Shown here: positions 8,043 to 16,090 of the stretch, piece by piece
Layout of the letters: the number at the start of each line of letters is the position of its first letter
Position numbering within the stretch: the stretch's first letter is position 1
Origin: Streptomyces liliiviolaceus
GTDB lineage: Bacteria > Actinomycetota > Actinomycetes > Streptomycetales > Streptomycetaceae
Assembly (NCBI RefSeq): GCF_018070025.1
Contig: NZ_JAGPYQ010000001.1
Coordinates: 2,852,001-2,916,000 of the forward strand
DNA length: 64,000 bases
Direction of reading: 5' to 3'
Made by a program: the position numbers and the translations under genes
The notes under the pieces: generated by a model
Told to the model about the DNA's origin: nothing
The model's database searches: none
What the model saw: only the letters and a program-made list of their open reading frames with translations

Positions 8043-8120
8043 GGACACGATGCTCCTGGCCTGGTGCGATGCCTGTCAACATTCGGATTTTCTGAATTAA
8101 ATAGGTCCCGGTGAAGAGGC

Positions 8121-9347
8121 CTAGGGGACCGAAGAGGCCCGGAGTCTGCCCGGGGACACGGCGAGCGGATCCCGGTAGAGCACGTCCAGGGCCACCGAGC
8201 CGCCCGCCACGGCCAGCACCGAATCCGGGAAACTGGTCGGTGCGACGGCCGCCGCCCGGTCGGGCCCGACCTCTTCGCGCAGCGCGGCGAGGCAGTCCTC
8301 CCGGTGGATGGCGCCCACCTCGGTGACGACGACCGTGTCCGGGTTGAGCACGTCGAGCAGCAGCCCCACGGCCCGCCCCGTCATCCGTGAACGGTGCAGC
8401 AGCAGCCGTACGGCGTCCGCGTCGCCGCCCGCCGCGGCGGCCAGCACATGCATGGGGTTCGCGCCGTGGATGACGCCCGCCTCCCGGGCCCGCCGGCACA
8501 GGGTCCGCTCGCTCAACTCCGCCTGGAGGCAGCCCGTCCGGCCGCAGTCACAGCGCTCCGTGCCACCCGCGAGCGGCAGATGGGCGATCGAGCCCGCCTG
8601 GGAACGGGGACCGTGATGGACCTCGTCGTGGGTGGCGAACGCGGCGTCCACGACGTTGCCCGCGAAGAGGTGCAGCAGGCTCAGTCCCTCGCCCGCCACC
8701 GCCCCGAACAGCCGCTCCCCGTTGACCAGCGCCCGCGCGTGACCGTCCACATGGACCGGCAGGCCGGTGCGCGCGTGCAGCACCTCGCGCACGGGCACGT
8801 CCCGCCAGCCGAGCAGCGGATGCTCCACGACGGTCCCGGAGGCCCGGTCCACCCAGCCGCCGGCCGCGAAGCCCACGGCGAGGGGGGTACGGCCCCGGGC
8901 GTCCGCCAGCAGGGCCCGCAGCCCGGCGGCGGCGTGCGCGAGGATCCGGGCCGGTTCGGCGGCGGCGCCGTCATGACCCAGCCGCCGCTCGGCCACGACC
9001 CGGCCGCGCAGGTTCAGCAGGGCGACCGTGGTGTACGGCACCGCCACGTGCACGCCGCCCACGACGAACCGGGAGCCGTCCAGGTCGACCGGTACGTGGG
9101 GGCGGCCGACCCCGTTCGACCGGCGCGGTCCGGGTGCCTCCCGGATCAGACCGAGCGAGGTGAGCCGGGCGCAGTGGTCGGTGACCGAGGCCGGGGAGAG
9201 GCCGGTCAGCCGGGCGACGGTGCTGCGGGCCACCGGGCCGTGGTCCAGGACCGACCGCAGCACCGCGCTGGCGCTGGTCCTGCGGCGGTCGCTGTCGACG
9301 GCGCCGGGGCGTACGGGGCGTGGTGGTGCGAGGGAGGAGCTGGGCAT
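8121..9347 (-). CDS. ROK-family transcriptional regulator
   Basis: A 408-residue protein with an N-terminal winged helix (about 25-75; VARSTVARLTGLSPASVTDHCARL) and a C-terminal ROK domain. The zinc site CDCGRTGCLQ matches the CxCGxxGCxE pattern with Gln in place of the last acid. The DNA-binding domain makes it a repressor or activator of the NagC/XylR type, with a sugar or sugar-phosphate ligand more likely than a kinase role. The start has GAGGAAG upstream. It lies in the same direction as, and 79 bases before, the Cys leader ORF. It could regulate the sulfonate operon, but nothing in the sequence proves this. Confidence 0.87.
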   Translation of the reverse strand: MPSSSLAPPRPVRPGAVDSDRRRTSASAVLRSVLDHGPVARSTVARLTGLSPASVTDHCARLTSLGLIREAPGPRRSNGVGRPHVPVDLDGSRFVVGGVHVAVPYTTVALLNLRGRVVAERRLGHDGAAAEPARILAHAAAGLRALLADARGRTPLAVGFAAGGWVDRASGTVVEHPLLGWRDVPVREVLHARTGLPVHVDGHARALVNGERLFGAVAGEGLSLLHLFAGNVVDAAFATHDEVHHGPRSQAGSIAHLPLAGGTERCDCGRTGCLQAELSERTLCRRAREAGVIHGANPMHVLAAAAGGDADAVRLLLHRSRMTGRAVGLLLDVLNPDTVVVTEVGAIHREDCLAALREEVGPDRAAAVAPTSFPDSVLAVAGGSVALDVLYRDPLAVSPGRLRASSVP

Positions 9348-9560
9348 GGAGAACTTCCTCGGGGAGGGTCCGACACTGCGCCGACGTCTGTCGCGTCCAG
9401 GCGAGCGGGAATCCCTCCGCGCCCGCCTCAGGGGTGGCGACAGGTGGCCGTGCCCTGGCGACGCAGGTCGACGTATCGACGCGACGCGAAGTTCTCGGCT
9501 TGGGGAACCATGCGACGAGGGTAGGCGCTACGGCCCCGCGGGACCAGGGCGGGCTTGTTT

Positions 9561-9720
9561 CGCCCCCGCCGCCCCTACCCGTCCCGTCACTGTGTCCTCA
9601 AACGCCGGACGGGCTGAAAATTCAGCCCGTCCGGCGTTTGAGGACCGGGGGTTCGGGGGCCGGCCCCCGAGTCGTTGACGGGAACGGGTAGGGGCGGCGG
9701 GGGCGAGGAGAAGCCTCGCC
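9561..9720. repeat. Nested palindromic intergenic repeat, copy 1
   Basis: A 25-bp perfect inverted repeat (9594-9618 and 9621-9645, core CCTCAAACGCCGGACGGGCT) sits inside a second, outer inverted repeat: CGCCCCCGCCGCCCCTACCC near 9561 and its complement near 9686. Related copies occur at 15884-16070, with fragments at 22903-22973, 39625-39650 and 39953-40015. It lies in the gap between the ROK gene (leftward) and bioY (rightward). The rest of this 547-base gap (9348-9560 and 9721-9894) shows no gene; it must hold both promoters. Confidence 0.8.
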
Positions 9721-9894
9721 GGATCACACACCCTCCGTGACCAGCATCACGCCCCCACAGGTGTACGGCCCACCCTTTGTCGAAGGTGCACCAACCCCCG
9801 CCAACCCCCTTGTCGACCACTGACGGAGATCGACGCGATCCCCCTGGGATAGCGTCACGAACGACCCCCGTCCTCACCCCCCGCCGGAGCCCCG

Positions 9895-10476
9895 ATGACC
9901 ACCGCCGTCGCCCAGACAACCCCGCGCCAGGTCCTCGCCGACCTCCTCCCCGCCTCCCGCGTCAGGGACATCGCCCTCGTGGTCGGCGGCGCTGCGCTCA
10001 CCGGCCTCGCCGCCCAGATCGCGGTCCCGGTCCCCGGCTCCCCGGTCCCGGTCACCGGCCAGACCTTCGCCGCCCTCCTCGTCGGCACGGCGCTCGGCGC
10101 AGGCCGCGGCCTCGCCTCCCTCGCCCTGTACGCGATACTCGGCCTCGCCGGTCTGCCGTGGTTCGCCGAGGGCTCCTCCGGTGCCACCGCCTCCTTCGGC
10201 TACATCCTCGGCATGCTGCTCGCCGCGACCGCCGTGGGCGCCCTCGCCCGCCGCGGCGCCGACCGCTCGGTGGTCCGCATGGCGGGCGCGATGCTGCTGG
10301 GCGAGGCGATCATCTACGCGATCGGCGTCCCGTACCTGGCCGTCGTCGCCGACATGACGACCGCCCAGGCCGTGGCGGCGGGCCTCACCCCGTTCCTCAT
10401 CGGCGACGCCCTCAAGGCCGCCCTGGCGATGGGCGTGCTCCCGGCGGTCTGGAAGCTCGTCAACCGCGAGAGCTGA
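9895..10476 (+). CDS. bioY: Biotin transporter S-component BioY
   Basis: A 193-residue, six-helix membrane protein. The BioY signature is clear: AAQIAVPVPGSPVPVTGQTF (about residues 39-58), then LYAILGLAGLPWFAEG and a late LTPFLIGDALKAALA. BioY binds biotin and works with the ECF energising module (EcfA/EcfT). No such genes lie beside it here, so it either uses a shared module elsewhere or transports alone, as reported for some solitary BioY proteins. ATG start. It converges on the LPRTG surface-protein gene across a strong hairpin. Confidence 0.9.
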   Translation: MTTAVAQTTPRQVLADLLPASRVRDIALVVGGAALTGLAAQIAVPVPGSPVPVTGQTFAALLVGTALGAGRGLASLALYAILGLAGLPWFAEGSSGATASFGYILGMLLAATAVGALARRGADRSVVRMAGAMLLGEAIIYAIGVPYLAVVADMTTAQAVAAGLTPFLIGDALKAALAMGVLPAVWKLVNRES

Positions 10477-10505
10477 CCGCCGCCACGCCGTAGTTCCCGC
10501 GGAAG

Positions 10506-10546
10506 AGGCTCGCCGGGTCGTAGCACGACCTAAGCCCGGCGAGCCT
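10506..10546. terminator. Bidirectional terminator between bioY and the LPRTG protein gene
   Basis: A 12-bp perfect stem (AGGCTCGCCGGG at 10506-10517, complement at 10535-10546) with a 17-base loop that itself can pair (GTCG/CGAC). It is placed between two convergent genes, followed by TTT on the + strand. Confidence 0.75.
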
Positions 10547-10593
10547 TTCGCGCGTCCGGGTCCGGGGGGGGGCGTACAGCCCATCCGCCTCCG

Positions 10594-11373
10594 TCAGGAC
10601 CCGCTCCGCCCCTCGCCCTCGCGCCGCTGCGTCCACCACAGGCCCGCCACTCCCGCGGAGATGAGCGCGGCGCCCGCCGCGCCGAGCGGCAGCATCTGCT
10701 CGGCCGGACCGGTCCTGGGCAGTTCCTCGCCCCCGGACTTGCCGCCCGAGGTGTCGCCCGAGGAGTCACCGGCCTTGTCGCCGCCCGGGGTGACGGGACT
10801 GTTGTCGGTGCCGAGCAGAAGAGGCGTCGCCGGAGCGTTCGGTGAGGGGTTGTTGGCGCCGAACGGGACCGGGCCCTGCTGCCAGAACGTCTTCTTGCCG
10901 TCGGCGTCCTGGACGGGCAGACAGATCTTGCCCTCCTTCTTCAGATCGAACGTCGCGTCCACGGCGTACGACTTCGACTTGCCGGCGGCCAGAGTGTCGA
11001 TGGCGCAGGCGAAGCCGCTGTTCGATCCCTCGGGGAGATCCTTTTCGGCGATTTCCGAGCATCCCTTGACGCTCTTGACCGAGAGGCCGTCGAAACCGAC
11101 CACGAGCAGTCGAATCGCACCGCTCTCCTTTGTTCCCCCGTTCTTCACCGTGGCGGTGATCGCCGTCTCCTGGGAACCGTTGTCGACGCTGATCTTCTCG
11201 GGCAGCGAGGTCGTCAGCTTGACACCCGCGGGTGCTTCGTCAACGGCCTTTCCCCCCTTGTCACTCATCGGTCCCGGGTCGTCCGCACCGGCGGAGAAGG
11301 AAAAGACCATCACCGCCGAGAAAGATGCGGTGAGCAGCGATCCCGTGGCGATCGTCCTACGACGAGAACTCAT
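10594..11373 (-). CDS. Secreted, cell-wall-anchored protein with LPRTG sorting signal
   Basis: A 259-residue exported protein. It has a signal peptide (MSSRRRTIATGSLLTASFSA...), an Ig-like region in the middle with two Cys residues (about 115 and 131) that could pair, a Gly/Ser/Asp linker, and a C-terminal sorting signal: ELPRTGP, a hydrophobic helix and an RREGEGR tail. LPxTG is the class recognised by housekeeping-type (class A/E-like) sortases. No sortase gene is in the window, so anchoring must use one elsewhere. The start at 11373 has GGGGGA in front. It is divergent from the kinase gene, with 150 bases between their starts. Role unknown. Confidence 0.8.
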   Translation of the reverse strand: MSSRRRTIATGSLLTASFSAVMVFSFSAGADDPGPMSDKGGKAVDEAPAGVKLTTSLPEKISVDNGSQETAITATVKNGGTKESGAIRLLVVGFDGLSVKSVKGCSEIAEKDLPEGSNSGFACAIDTLAAGKSKSYAVDATFDLKKEGKICLPVQDADGKKTFWQQGPVPFGANNPSPNAPATPLLLGTDNSPVTPGGDKAGDSSGDTSGGKSGGEELPRTGPAEQMLPLGAAGAALISAGVAGLWWTQRREGEGRSGS

Positions 11374-11523
11374 GTTCGTCCCCCTTGTAACCCCGTGACT
11401 GCGCCTGAATTCGCAGTACTTGAAGAGGTACCACAAGATTTCTCCGCACTATGCTGGTGCGGCACAAAGTTGTGTCCATTGTGCTTCTTTGCGGTTCTTC
11501 TGTGGCGGGTGTTGAAGGGGGGC

Positions 11524-13593
11524 ATGGGGGTGCCGGAAATAACGAGGGGCGGTATTCCGGGATTGCTGGTTACAGGTCGATACCGGTTGGTCGAGAGTAT
11601 TGGACAAGGAGGAATGGGCCGGGTGTGGCGGGCCGCCGACGAAACGCTCGACCGGCAGGTCGCCGTCAAGGAGATGCGTATAGACGGCATGGACCAGGAG
11701 GACGCCAGGACCCGCCGCGAACGGACCCTGCGTGAGGCCAGGGCCACCGCCCGGATCGACCATCCCAATGTGGTGCGGGTGTACGACGTCGTGGACGAGG
11801 GCGAGCGCCTGTGGATCGTGATGGAGCTGGTCGACGGCCGCTCCCTCGAACGGGTCGTGGCGGAGGACGGGCCACTGAGTGCGCGCGCCACGGCCCGGAT
11901 CGGGCTCGAACTGGTGGCGGCGCTCGACCAGGTGCACGCGGGCGGTGTCCTGCACCGGGACATCAAACCGGGCAACGTCCTGATCGAACGGCGGGCCGGC
12001 CGGGTCGTCCTCACCGACTTCGGCATCGCCGCCATCCAGAACGCGGAAGCCCTCACGATGGTCGGCATGCTGGTCGGCTCCCCCGACTACATGGCGCCCG
12101 AGCGCGTCTCCGGCCGCCCGCAGGGCCCGCCGTCCGACCTCTGGTCCCTGGGCGCCACCCTCTGCGCGGCGCTGGGCGGCCGCTCCCCGTTCTCCCGCGC
12201 GACGACCCTCGCGACGCTGCACGCGGTGCTGTACGAGGAGCCGGAGATCCCGGCCGCGGCGGGGGAGGGGGAGTTGCGGGACGTACTCACGGCCCTGCTC
12301 AGGAAGGACCCCGCGGACCGTCCCGCGCTGGAGGAACTGGCCGCGCTCCTCGGCCCGGCCGCGGACGGCACGAAGGGGACGGCGGCGCTCACGGCCACGG
12401 TCACGGTCCCCGGCGGCGGGGAGCCGGCTCCGGAGACCACCCCGGCGCCCCCGGAGCCGGAGGTCGAGCCCCATCCGGAGCCCGGGGAAGCGGCGGCCAC
12501 CGGCCCCGCTCCGGAGGCCCCCGAGTCCCCACCGGTCGAACCCTCGCCGGCCGAGCGCCCGACCCCCCTGTACGTACGCATCCCGCCCCCGCCCCCGCCC
12601 CCGGAGCCGGAGCCGGTGGAGGACGCCGTACCGGCCGGGCACACCCGCACTCCCGAGGCACCCGCCCCCGAACCACCCCCCGAGGTGGAGAACACGTCCT
12701 CGGAAGCCCCTGCCGAGGGCACCCCCGAGCTCCCGTCCGAGGGCGCGACACCCGGGCAGGCGTTCCGCGTGCCCGGCGTCCGGCCGGAGAGCCAGGAGTC
12801 ACCGACACCGACACAGTCAGAACTGCCGCGGTCGCAGCCGCAGTCGCCGCAGTCACCGCAGCCGTCGGTGGCGGAGCCGGAGGAGAACTCCGAGCTGCCC
12901 ACGAGGCCCAGGGCCGCCCCGACGCCGACCCCAACCCCGGCCCCGCACCCGACCGCACCACCGCCCACCGGAGACCGGCCCCAAGCCCTCCGCGGTCTCC
13001 GTGGCCTCCGCGGACGAAAGGGCCTGATCGCCGTCGTGGCCGTGGTCGTCGCCGGGGCACTCGCCGGCCTGCTCATCCCGATGCTCGGCGGCTCACCCGG
13101 CGACAAGGACAAGGCGTCCCCCTCCTCGTCGTCGTCCCCCACCGTCGCGGGCACCGCCCGCCCGCCGAGCCTCCCGGCGGGCTCCCGCACGGAGGCGGGT
13201 CTGTACGCCTGGGTGCCGCCCGACGGCTGGGACCGGGTCGTGCAGAGCGGCGCCGAGGTCCACTACACCTCACCGGACCGCAAGCAGGAGATCCTCGCCA
13301 ACGCCTCCCCGGCCCGCGGCGATCTCATGGATCAGTGGAAGAAGACGGAGGAGACCACGAGCAAGGGACTCGACTACCGGCGGATCCGGCTGGAGGAGAC
13401 CACGTTCCGGGGGGCGCCCGCCGTCGTCTGGGAGTACACGGTCACGGCCAAGGGACTGCCCTGGCACGCCCGGCTGCTCGGCTTCGACGTCGAGGGCACG
13501 TCGTACGAGCTCACCACCTGGTACCACCCGGACGTGGGGGAACGGGCCCTGCGCGTCTACGAGGACATCAAGAAGAGCTTCACGCCCCTGTGA
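11524..13593 (+). CDS. Membrane-anchored Ser/Thr protein kinase (PknB-like catalytic domain)
   Basis: A 689-residue protein. Kinase domain at residues 20-285: glycine loop GQGGMG (27-32), catalytic Lys49, HRD 144-146, DFG from 165, and an APE motif in MAPERVSG. A Pro/Glu-rich linker of about 200 residues follows, then a positively charged GLRGRKG, one membrane helix (about 499-520) and an extracellular domain of about 140 residues ending at 689 with no PASTA repeats. The outer domain (LYAWVPPDGWDRVVQSGAEV) occurs on other Streptomyces kinases but its ligand is unknown. The start at 11524 is chosen for the preceding GAAGGGGGG; the longer frame adds 43 unlikely residues. Confidence 0.88.
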   Translation: MGVPEITRGGIPGLLVTGRYRLVESIGQGGMGRVWRAADETLDRQVAVKEMRIDGMDQEDARTRRERTLREARATARIDHPNVVRVYDVVDEGERLWIVMELVDGRSLERVVAEDGPLSARATARIGLELVAALDQVHAGGVLHRDIKPGNVLIERRAGRVVLTDFGIAAIQNAEALTMVGMLVGSPDYMAPERVSGRPQGPPSDLWSLGATLCAALGGRSPFSRATTLATLHAVLYEEPEIPAAAGEGELRDVLTALLRKDPADRPALEELAALLGPAADGTKGTAALTATVTVPGGGEPAPETTPAPPEPEVEPHPEPGEAAATGPAPEAPESPPVEPSPAERPTPLYVRIPPPPPPPEPEPVEDAVPAGHTRTPEAPAPEPPPEVENTSSEAPAEGTPELPSEGATPGQAFRVPGVRPESQESPTPTQSELPRSQPQSPQSPQPSVAEPEENSELPTRPRAAPTPTPTPAPHPTAPPPTGDRPQALRGLRGLRGRKGLIAVVAVVVAGALAGLLIPMLGGSPGDKDKASPSSSSSPTVAGTARPPSLPAGSRTEAGLYAWVPPDGWDRVVQSGAEVHYTSPDRKQEILANASPARGDLMDQWKKTEETTSKGLDYRRIRLEETTFRGAPAVVWEYTVTAKGLPWHARLLGFDVEGTSYELTTWYHPDVGERALRVYEDIKKSFTPL

Positions 13594-13602
13594 CCGCGTA
13601 CG

Positions 13603-13638
13603 ACGAAGCCTCCGCGGCGAGGGCCACGGAGGCTTCGT
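13603..13638. terminator. Terminator between the kinase and permease genes
   Basis: A 12-bp perfect stem, ACGAAGCCTCCG at 13603-13614 with its complement at 13627-13638, between two convergent genes whose stops are at 13593 and 13673. Confidence 0.75.
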
Positions 13639-13672
13639 ACGGAACAGCGGTTGTCGCAGGGGCGGGCGGCCG

Positions 13673-15145
13673 CTAGACCTGCTCGGTGTCGGCCGCGTCC
13701 GACGACTCCCGCGGCCCGCCGTCCTTCCCGCGCCGCACCTTCTCCAGTACCAGCGAGATGCCGACGACCACGGCGGCCACCAGCAGCGACAGCAGCACGG
13801 TCTTGCGGCCGTCGTGCTCGGTGTCGGTGAGCATGTAGCCGAGGACGAAGACGATCAGCGCGATCGTCGCCCACGTCAGGTACGGGTACAGCCACATCCG
13901 GACGACCAGCTTCTCCGGCGTCTCGCGCTCGATGATCTTCCGCATGCGCAGCTGCGAGAGGCAGATGACGAGCCAGACGAACAGGGCGACCGCACCGGAG
14001 GAGTTGACGAGGAAGAGGAAGACCGAGTCGGGGAACTCGTAGTTGAAGAACACGGCGACGAAGCCGAAGGCGACCGACGCGAGGATCGCGGGCATCGGCA
14101 CGCCCCGGGCCGTGGTGCGGGCGAAGGACTTGGGCGCGTCACCGCGCCGGCCGAGCGAGAAGGCCATGCGGGAGGCCGTGTAGAGGCCCGAGTTGAGACA
14201 GGACAGGACGGACGTCAGCACGATGAACTTCATGATCTCGCCGGCGTTGGCGATACCGAGGGAGTTCAGGGCGGCGACGTACGAACCGTCCTTCTGGATG
14301 GACTCGGAGTCCCACGGCAGCAGCGTGACGACGACGAAGATCGAGCCGAGGTAGAAGACGCCGATCCGCCAGATGACGCTGTTGGTGGACTTGGTGACGG
14401 CGCGCTGCGGGTTCTCGGACTCGCCGGCCGCGAGGGTCGCGATCTCGCTGCCCATGAAGGAGAAGACGACGAGCAGGATGCCGGTGAGGATCGAGCCGGG
14501 TCCGTGCGGCAGGAAGCCGCCGTGCTCCGTGAGGTTCCCGAGCCCGGCGCCGTCGGTGTCGGCACCCGGCAGGATGCCGAAGACCGCGAGCCCGCCGATG
14601 ACGATGAAGGCGCCGATGGCGACGACCTTGATCCCGGCGAACCAGAACTCGAACTCGCCGTACGAGCCGACGGAGCCGAGGTTCGTCGCGGTCAGCACGA
14701 GCATGACGATCAGCGCCCAGCCCCACTGCGGTACGGCCGGGATCCAGCTCTCCAGGATCACCGCGCCCGCGGTGGCCTCGATCGCGAGCACGACGACCCA
14801 GAAGAACCAGTAGAGCCAGCCGATCGAGAAGCCCGCCCAGCGGCCGAGCGCCCGGTCGGCGTGCGCGGAGAACGAGCCCGAGGTCGGATTCGCGGCGGAC
14901 ATCTCGCCGAGCATCCGCATCACGAGGACGACCATGGTCCCGACGAGGGCGTACGAGAGGAGGATGCCGGGGCCCGCGGTGGCGATACCGGAGCTGGAGC
15001 CGACGAAGAGGCCGGCGCCGATGACTCCGCCGATCGCGATCATCGACAGATGCCGGTTCTTGAGCCCGGCCTGGAGTCCGCCGTCGGGTTCTCCGGGGCC
15101 TTCCGGGCCGTTACCGGCCTTCGTCAGGGTCGGCTGCGAGGTCAT
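13673..15145 (-). CDS. APC-superfamily amino-acid permease (GabP-like)
   Basis: A 490-residue 12-helix transporter, clearly a paralogue of the permease at 1131-2525 (shared HLSMIAIGGVIGAGLFVGSS and MLGEMSAANPTSGSFSAHADR). The N-terminus (about 25 residues, Gly/Pro-rich) and a charged C-terminus are cytoplasmic. The family imports amino acids by proton symport; substrate not determined. Upstream, three TGAATCC half sites at 15224-15261 lie where its promoter should be and may be an operator. It is divergent from rpiB. Confidence 0.9.
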   Translation of the reverse strand: MTSQPTLTKAGNGPEGPGEPDGGLQAGLKNRHLSMIAIGGVIGAGLFVGSSSGIATAGPGILLSYALVGTMVVLVMRMLGEMSAANPTSGSFSAHADRALGRWAGFSIGWLYWFFWVVVLAIEATAGAVILESWIPAVPQWGWALIVMLVLTATNLGSVGSYGEFEFWFAGIKVVAIGAFIVIGGLAVFGILPGADTDGAGLGNLTEHGGFLPHGPGSILTGILLVVFSFMGSEIATLAAGESENPQRAVTKSTNSVIWRIGVFYLGSIFVVVTLLPWDSESIQKDGSYVAALNSLGIANAGEIMKFIVLTSVLSCLNSGLYTASRMAFSLGRRGDAPKSFARTTARGVPMPAILASVAFGFVAVFFNYEFPDSVFLFLVNSSGAVALFVWLVICLSQLRMRKIIERETPEKLVVRMWLYPYLTWATIALIVFVLGYMLTDTEHDGRKTVLLSLLVAAVVVGISLVLEKVRRGKDGGPRESSDAADTEQV

Positions 15146-15223
15146 GGGGGGATTCCTTTGCGCCGGGGACTGTGGGGAGTGCGGGGAGTGCGTGTGGGGG
15201 TGGGGCTCCGCGAGCCGGTCCAG

Positions 15224-15261
15224 TGAATCCCAGGCGAATGGATTCGTGAACCTTTGAATCC
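15224..15261. promoter_or_regulatory. TGAATCC repeat cluster in the permease/rpiB divergent region
   Basis: TGAATCC at 15224-15230 and 15255-15261, with an inverted GGATTC at 15240-15245. The first and second form a dyad with a 9-base spacer, and the third gives a further helical-turn-spaced half site. The cluster lies 79-116 bases upstream of the permease start and could be a binding site for its regulator. Confidence 0.3.
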
Positions 15262-15376
15262 AGATCGTTACTTGAGGTTTCTCTGAGGTTCTATAGTGTT
15301 ACCCGCACTTTTCCGCCACTTGCCTCAGAGGGTTTCCTGCGCCTGCCCCGACGGGGCCGAACCGAAACAGCCGTGT

Positions 15377-15388
15377 CACACTCGGACC
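15377..15388 (+). promoter_or_regulatory. Probable leaderless promoter of rpiB (-10)
   Basis: CACACT (15377-15382) ends exactly six bases before the ATG, and no ribosome-binding site precedes the gene. This geometry puts the transcription start at the first base of the start codon. Confidence 0.45.
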
Positions 15389-15874
15389 ATGCGCGTGTAC
15401 CTCGGTTCCGACCATGCCGGTTTCGAACTCAAGAACCACCTCGTCGAGTGGCTCAAGTCAGCCGGGCACGAGCCCGTCGACTGCGGGCCCCTCATCTATG
15501 ACGCCCAGGACGACTACCCGCCGTTCTGCCTGCGCGCCGCCGAGCGTGCCGCGGCCGACCCCGAGGGTCTGGGCATCGTGATCGGTGGGTCCGGGAACGG
15601 CGAGCAGATCGCCGCCAACAAGGTCGCGGGGGTGCGGGCGGCTCTCGCGTGGAGCGTGGAGACCGCGGCGCTCGGGCGTCAGCACAATGACGCCAACGTG
15701 GTGGCCGTCGGGGCGCGGATGCACTCCGAGGAGGAGGCGACGAAGTTCGTCGAGACCTTCCTGAACACGCCGTTCTCGGGCGACGAGCGGCACATCCGCC
15801 GGATCGACATGCTGGCGTCGTACGAGAAGACCGGGGACCTCCCCGCGATCCCGGCCCACCACCCGCAGGGCTAG
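15389..15874 (+). CDS. rpiB: Ribose-5-phosphate isomerase B
   Basis: A 161-residue cytosolic enzyme of the RpiB/LacAB fold, interconverting ribulose 5-phosphate and ribose 5-phosphate in the pentose phosphate pathway. It begins MRVYLGSDHAGFELK (Asp and His for phosphate and ring opening). It carries GIVIGGSGNGEQIAANK, the actinobacterial version in which Glu rather than the enterobacterial Cys acts as the base. WSVETAALGRQHNDANV follows. The start is chosen at 15389, where the family begins; no Shine-Dalgarno is present and a -10-like hexamer lies six bases upstream. Confidence 0.93.
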   Translation: MRVYLGSDHAGFELKNHLVEWLKSAGHEPVDCGPLIYDAQDDYPPFCLRAAERAAADPEGLGIVIGGSGNGEQIAANKVAGVRAALAWSVETAALGRQHNDANVVAVGARMHSEEEATKFVETFLNTPFSGDERHIRRIDMLASYEKTGDLPAIPAHHPQG

Positions 15875-15883
15875 AAGCTTTTT

Positions 15884-16070
15884 TCGCCCCCGCCGCCCCT
15901 ACCCGTTCCCGTCACGTACTCAGGGGCTCCGCCCCCGAACCCCCGGTCCTCAAACGCCGGACGGGCTGAAACATATTCAGCCCGTCCGGCGTTTGAGGAC
16001 GAGCGCGAAGCGCGACAGGGGGGTCTGGGGGCGCAGCCCCCAGTTTCGGGAAGGGGCGGGGCTGGGGAAA
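15884..16070. repeat. Nested palindromic intergenic repeat, copy 2
   Basis: The same 25-bp arm as copy 1 (15946-15970 and 15976-16000, loop ACATA). It is flanked by CGCCCCCGCCGCCCCTACCC on the left and a degenerate GGGGCGCAGCCCC hairpin (16028-16041) on the right. It fills the rpiB to nei gap and can serve as the rpiB terminator. Confidence 0.8.
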
Positions 16071-16090
16071 AGCAACCCGTAGGAGGACCC

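Noticed and set aside
8041..8100. Plus-strand short ORF (MDTMLLAW...) over the Cys leader
   Set aside because: It points away from the operon and has no ribosome site; the minus-strand leader fits the context.
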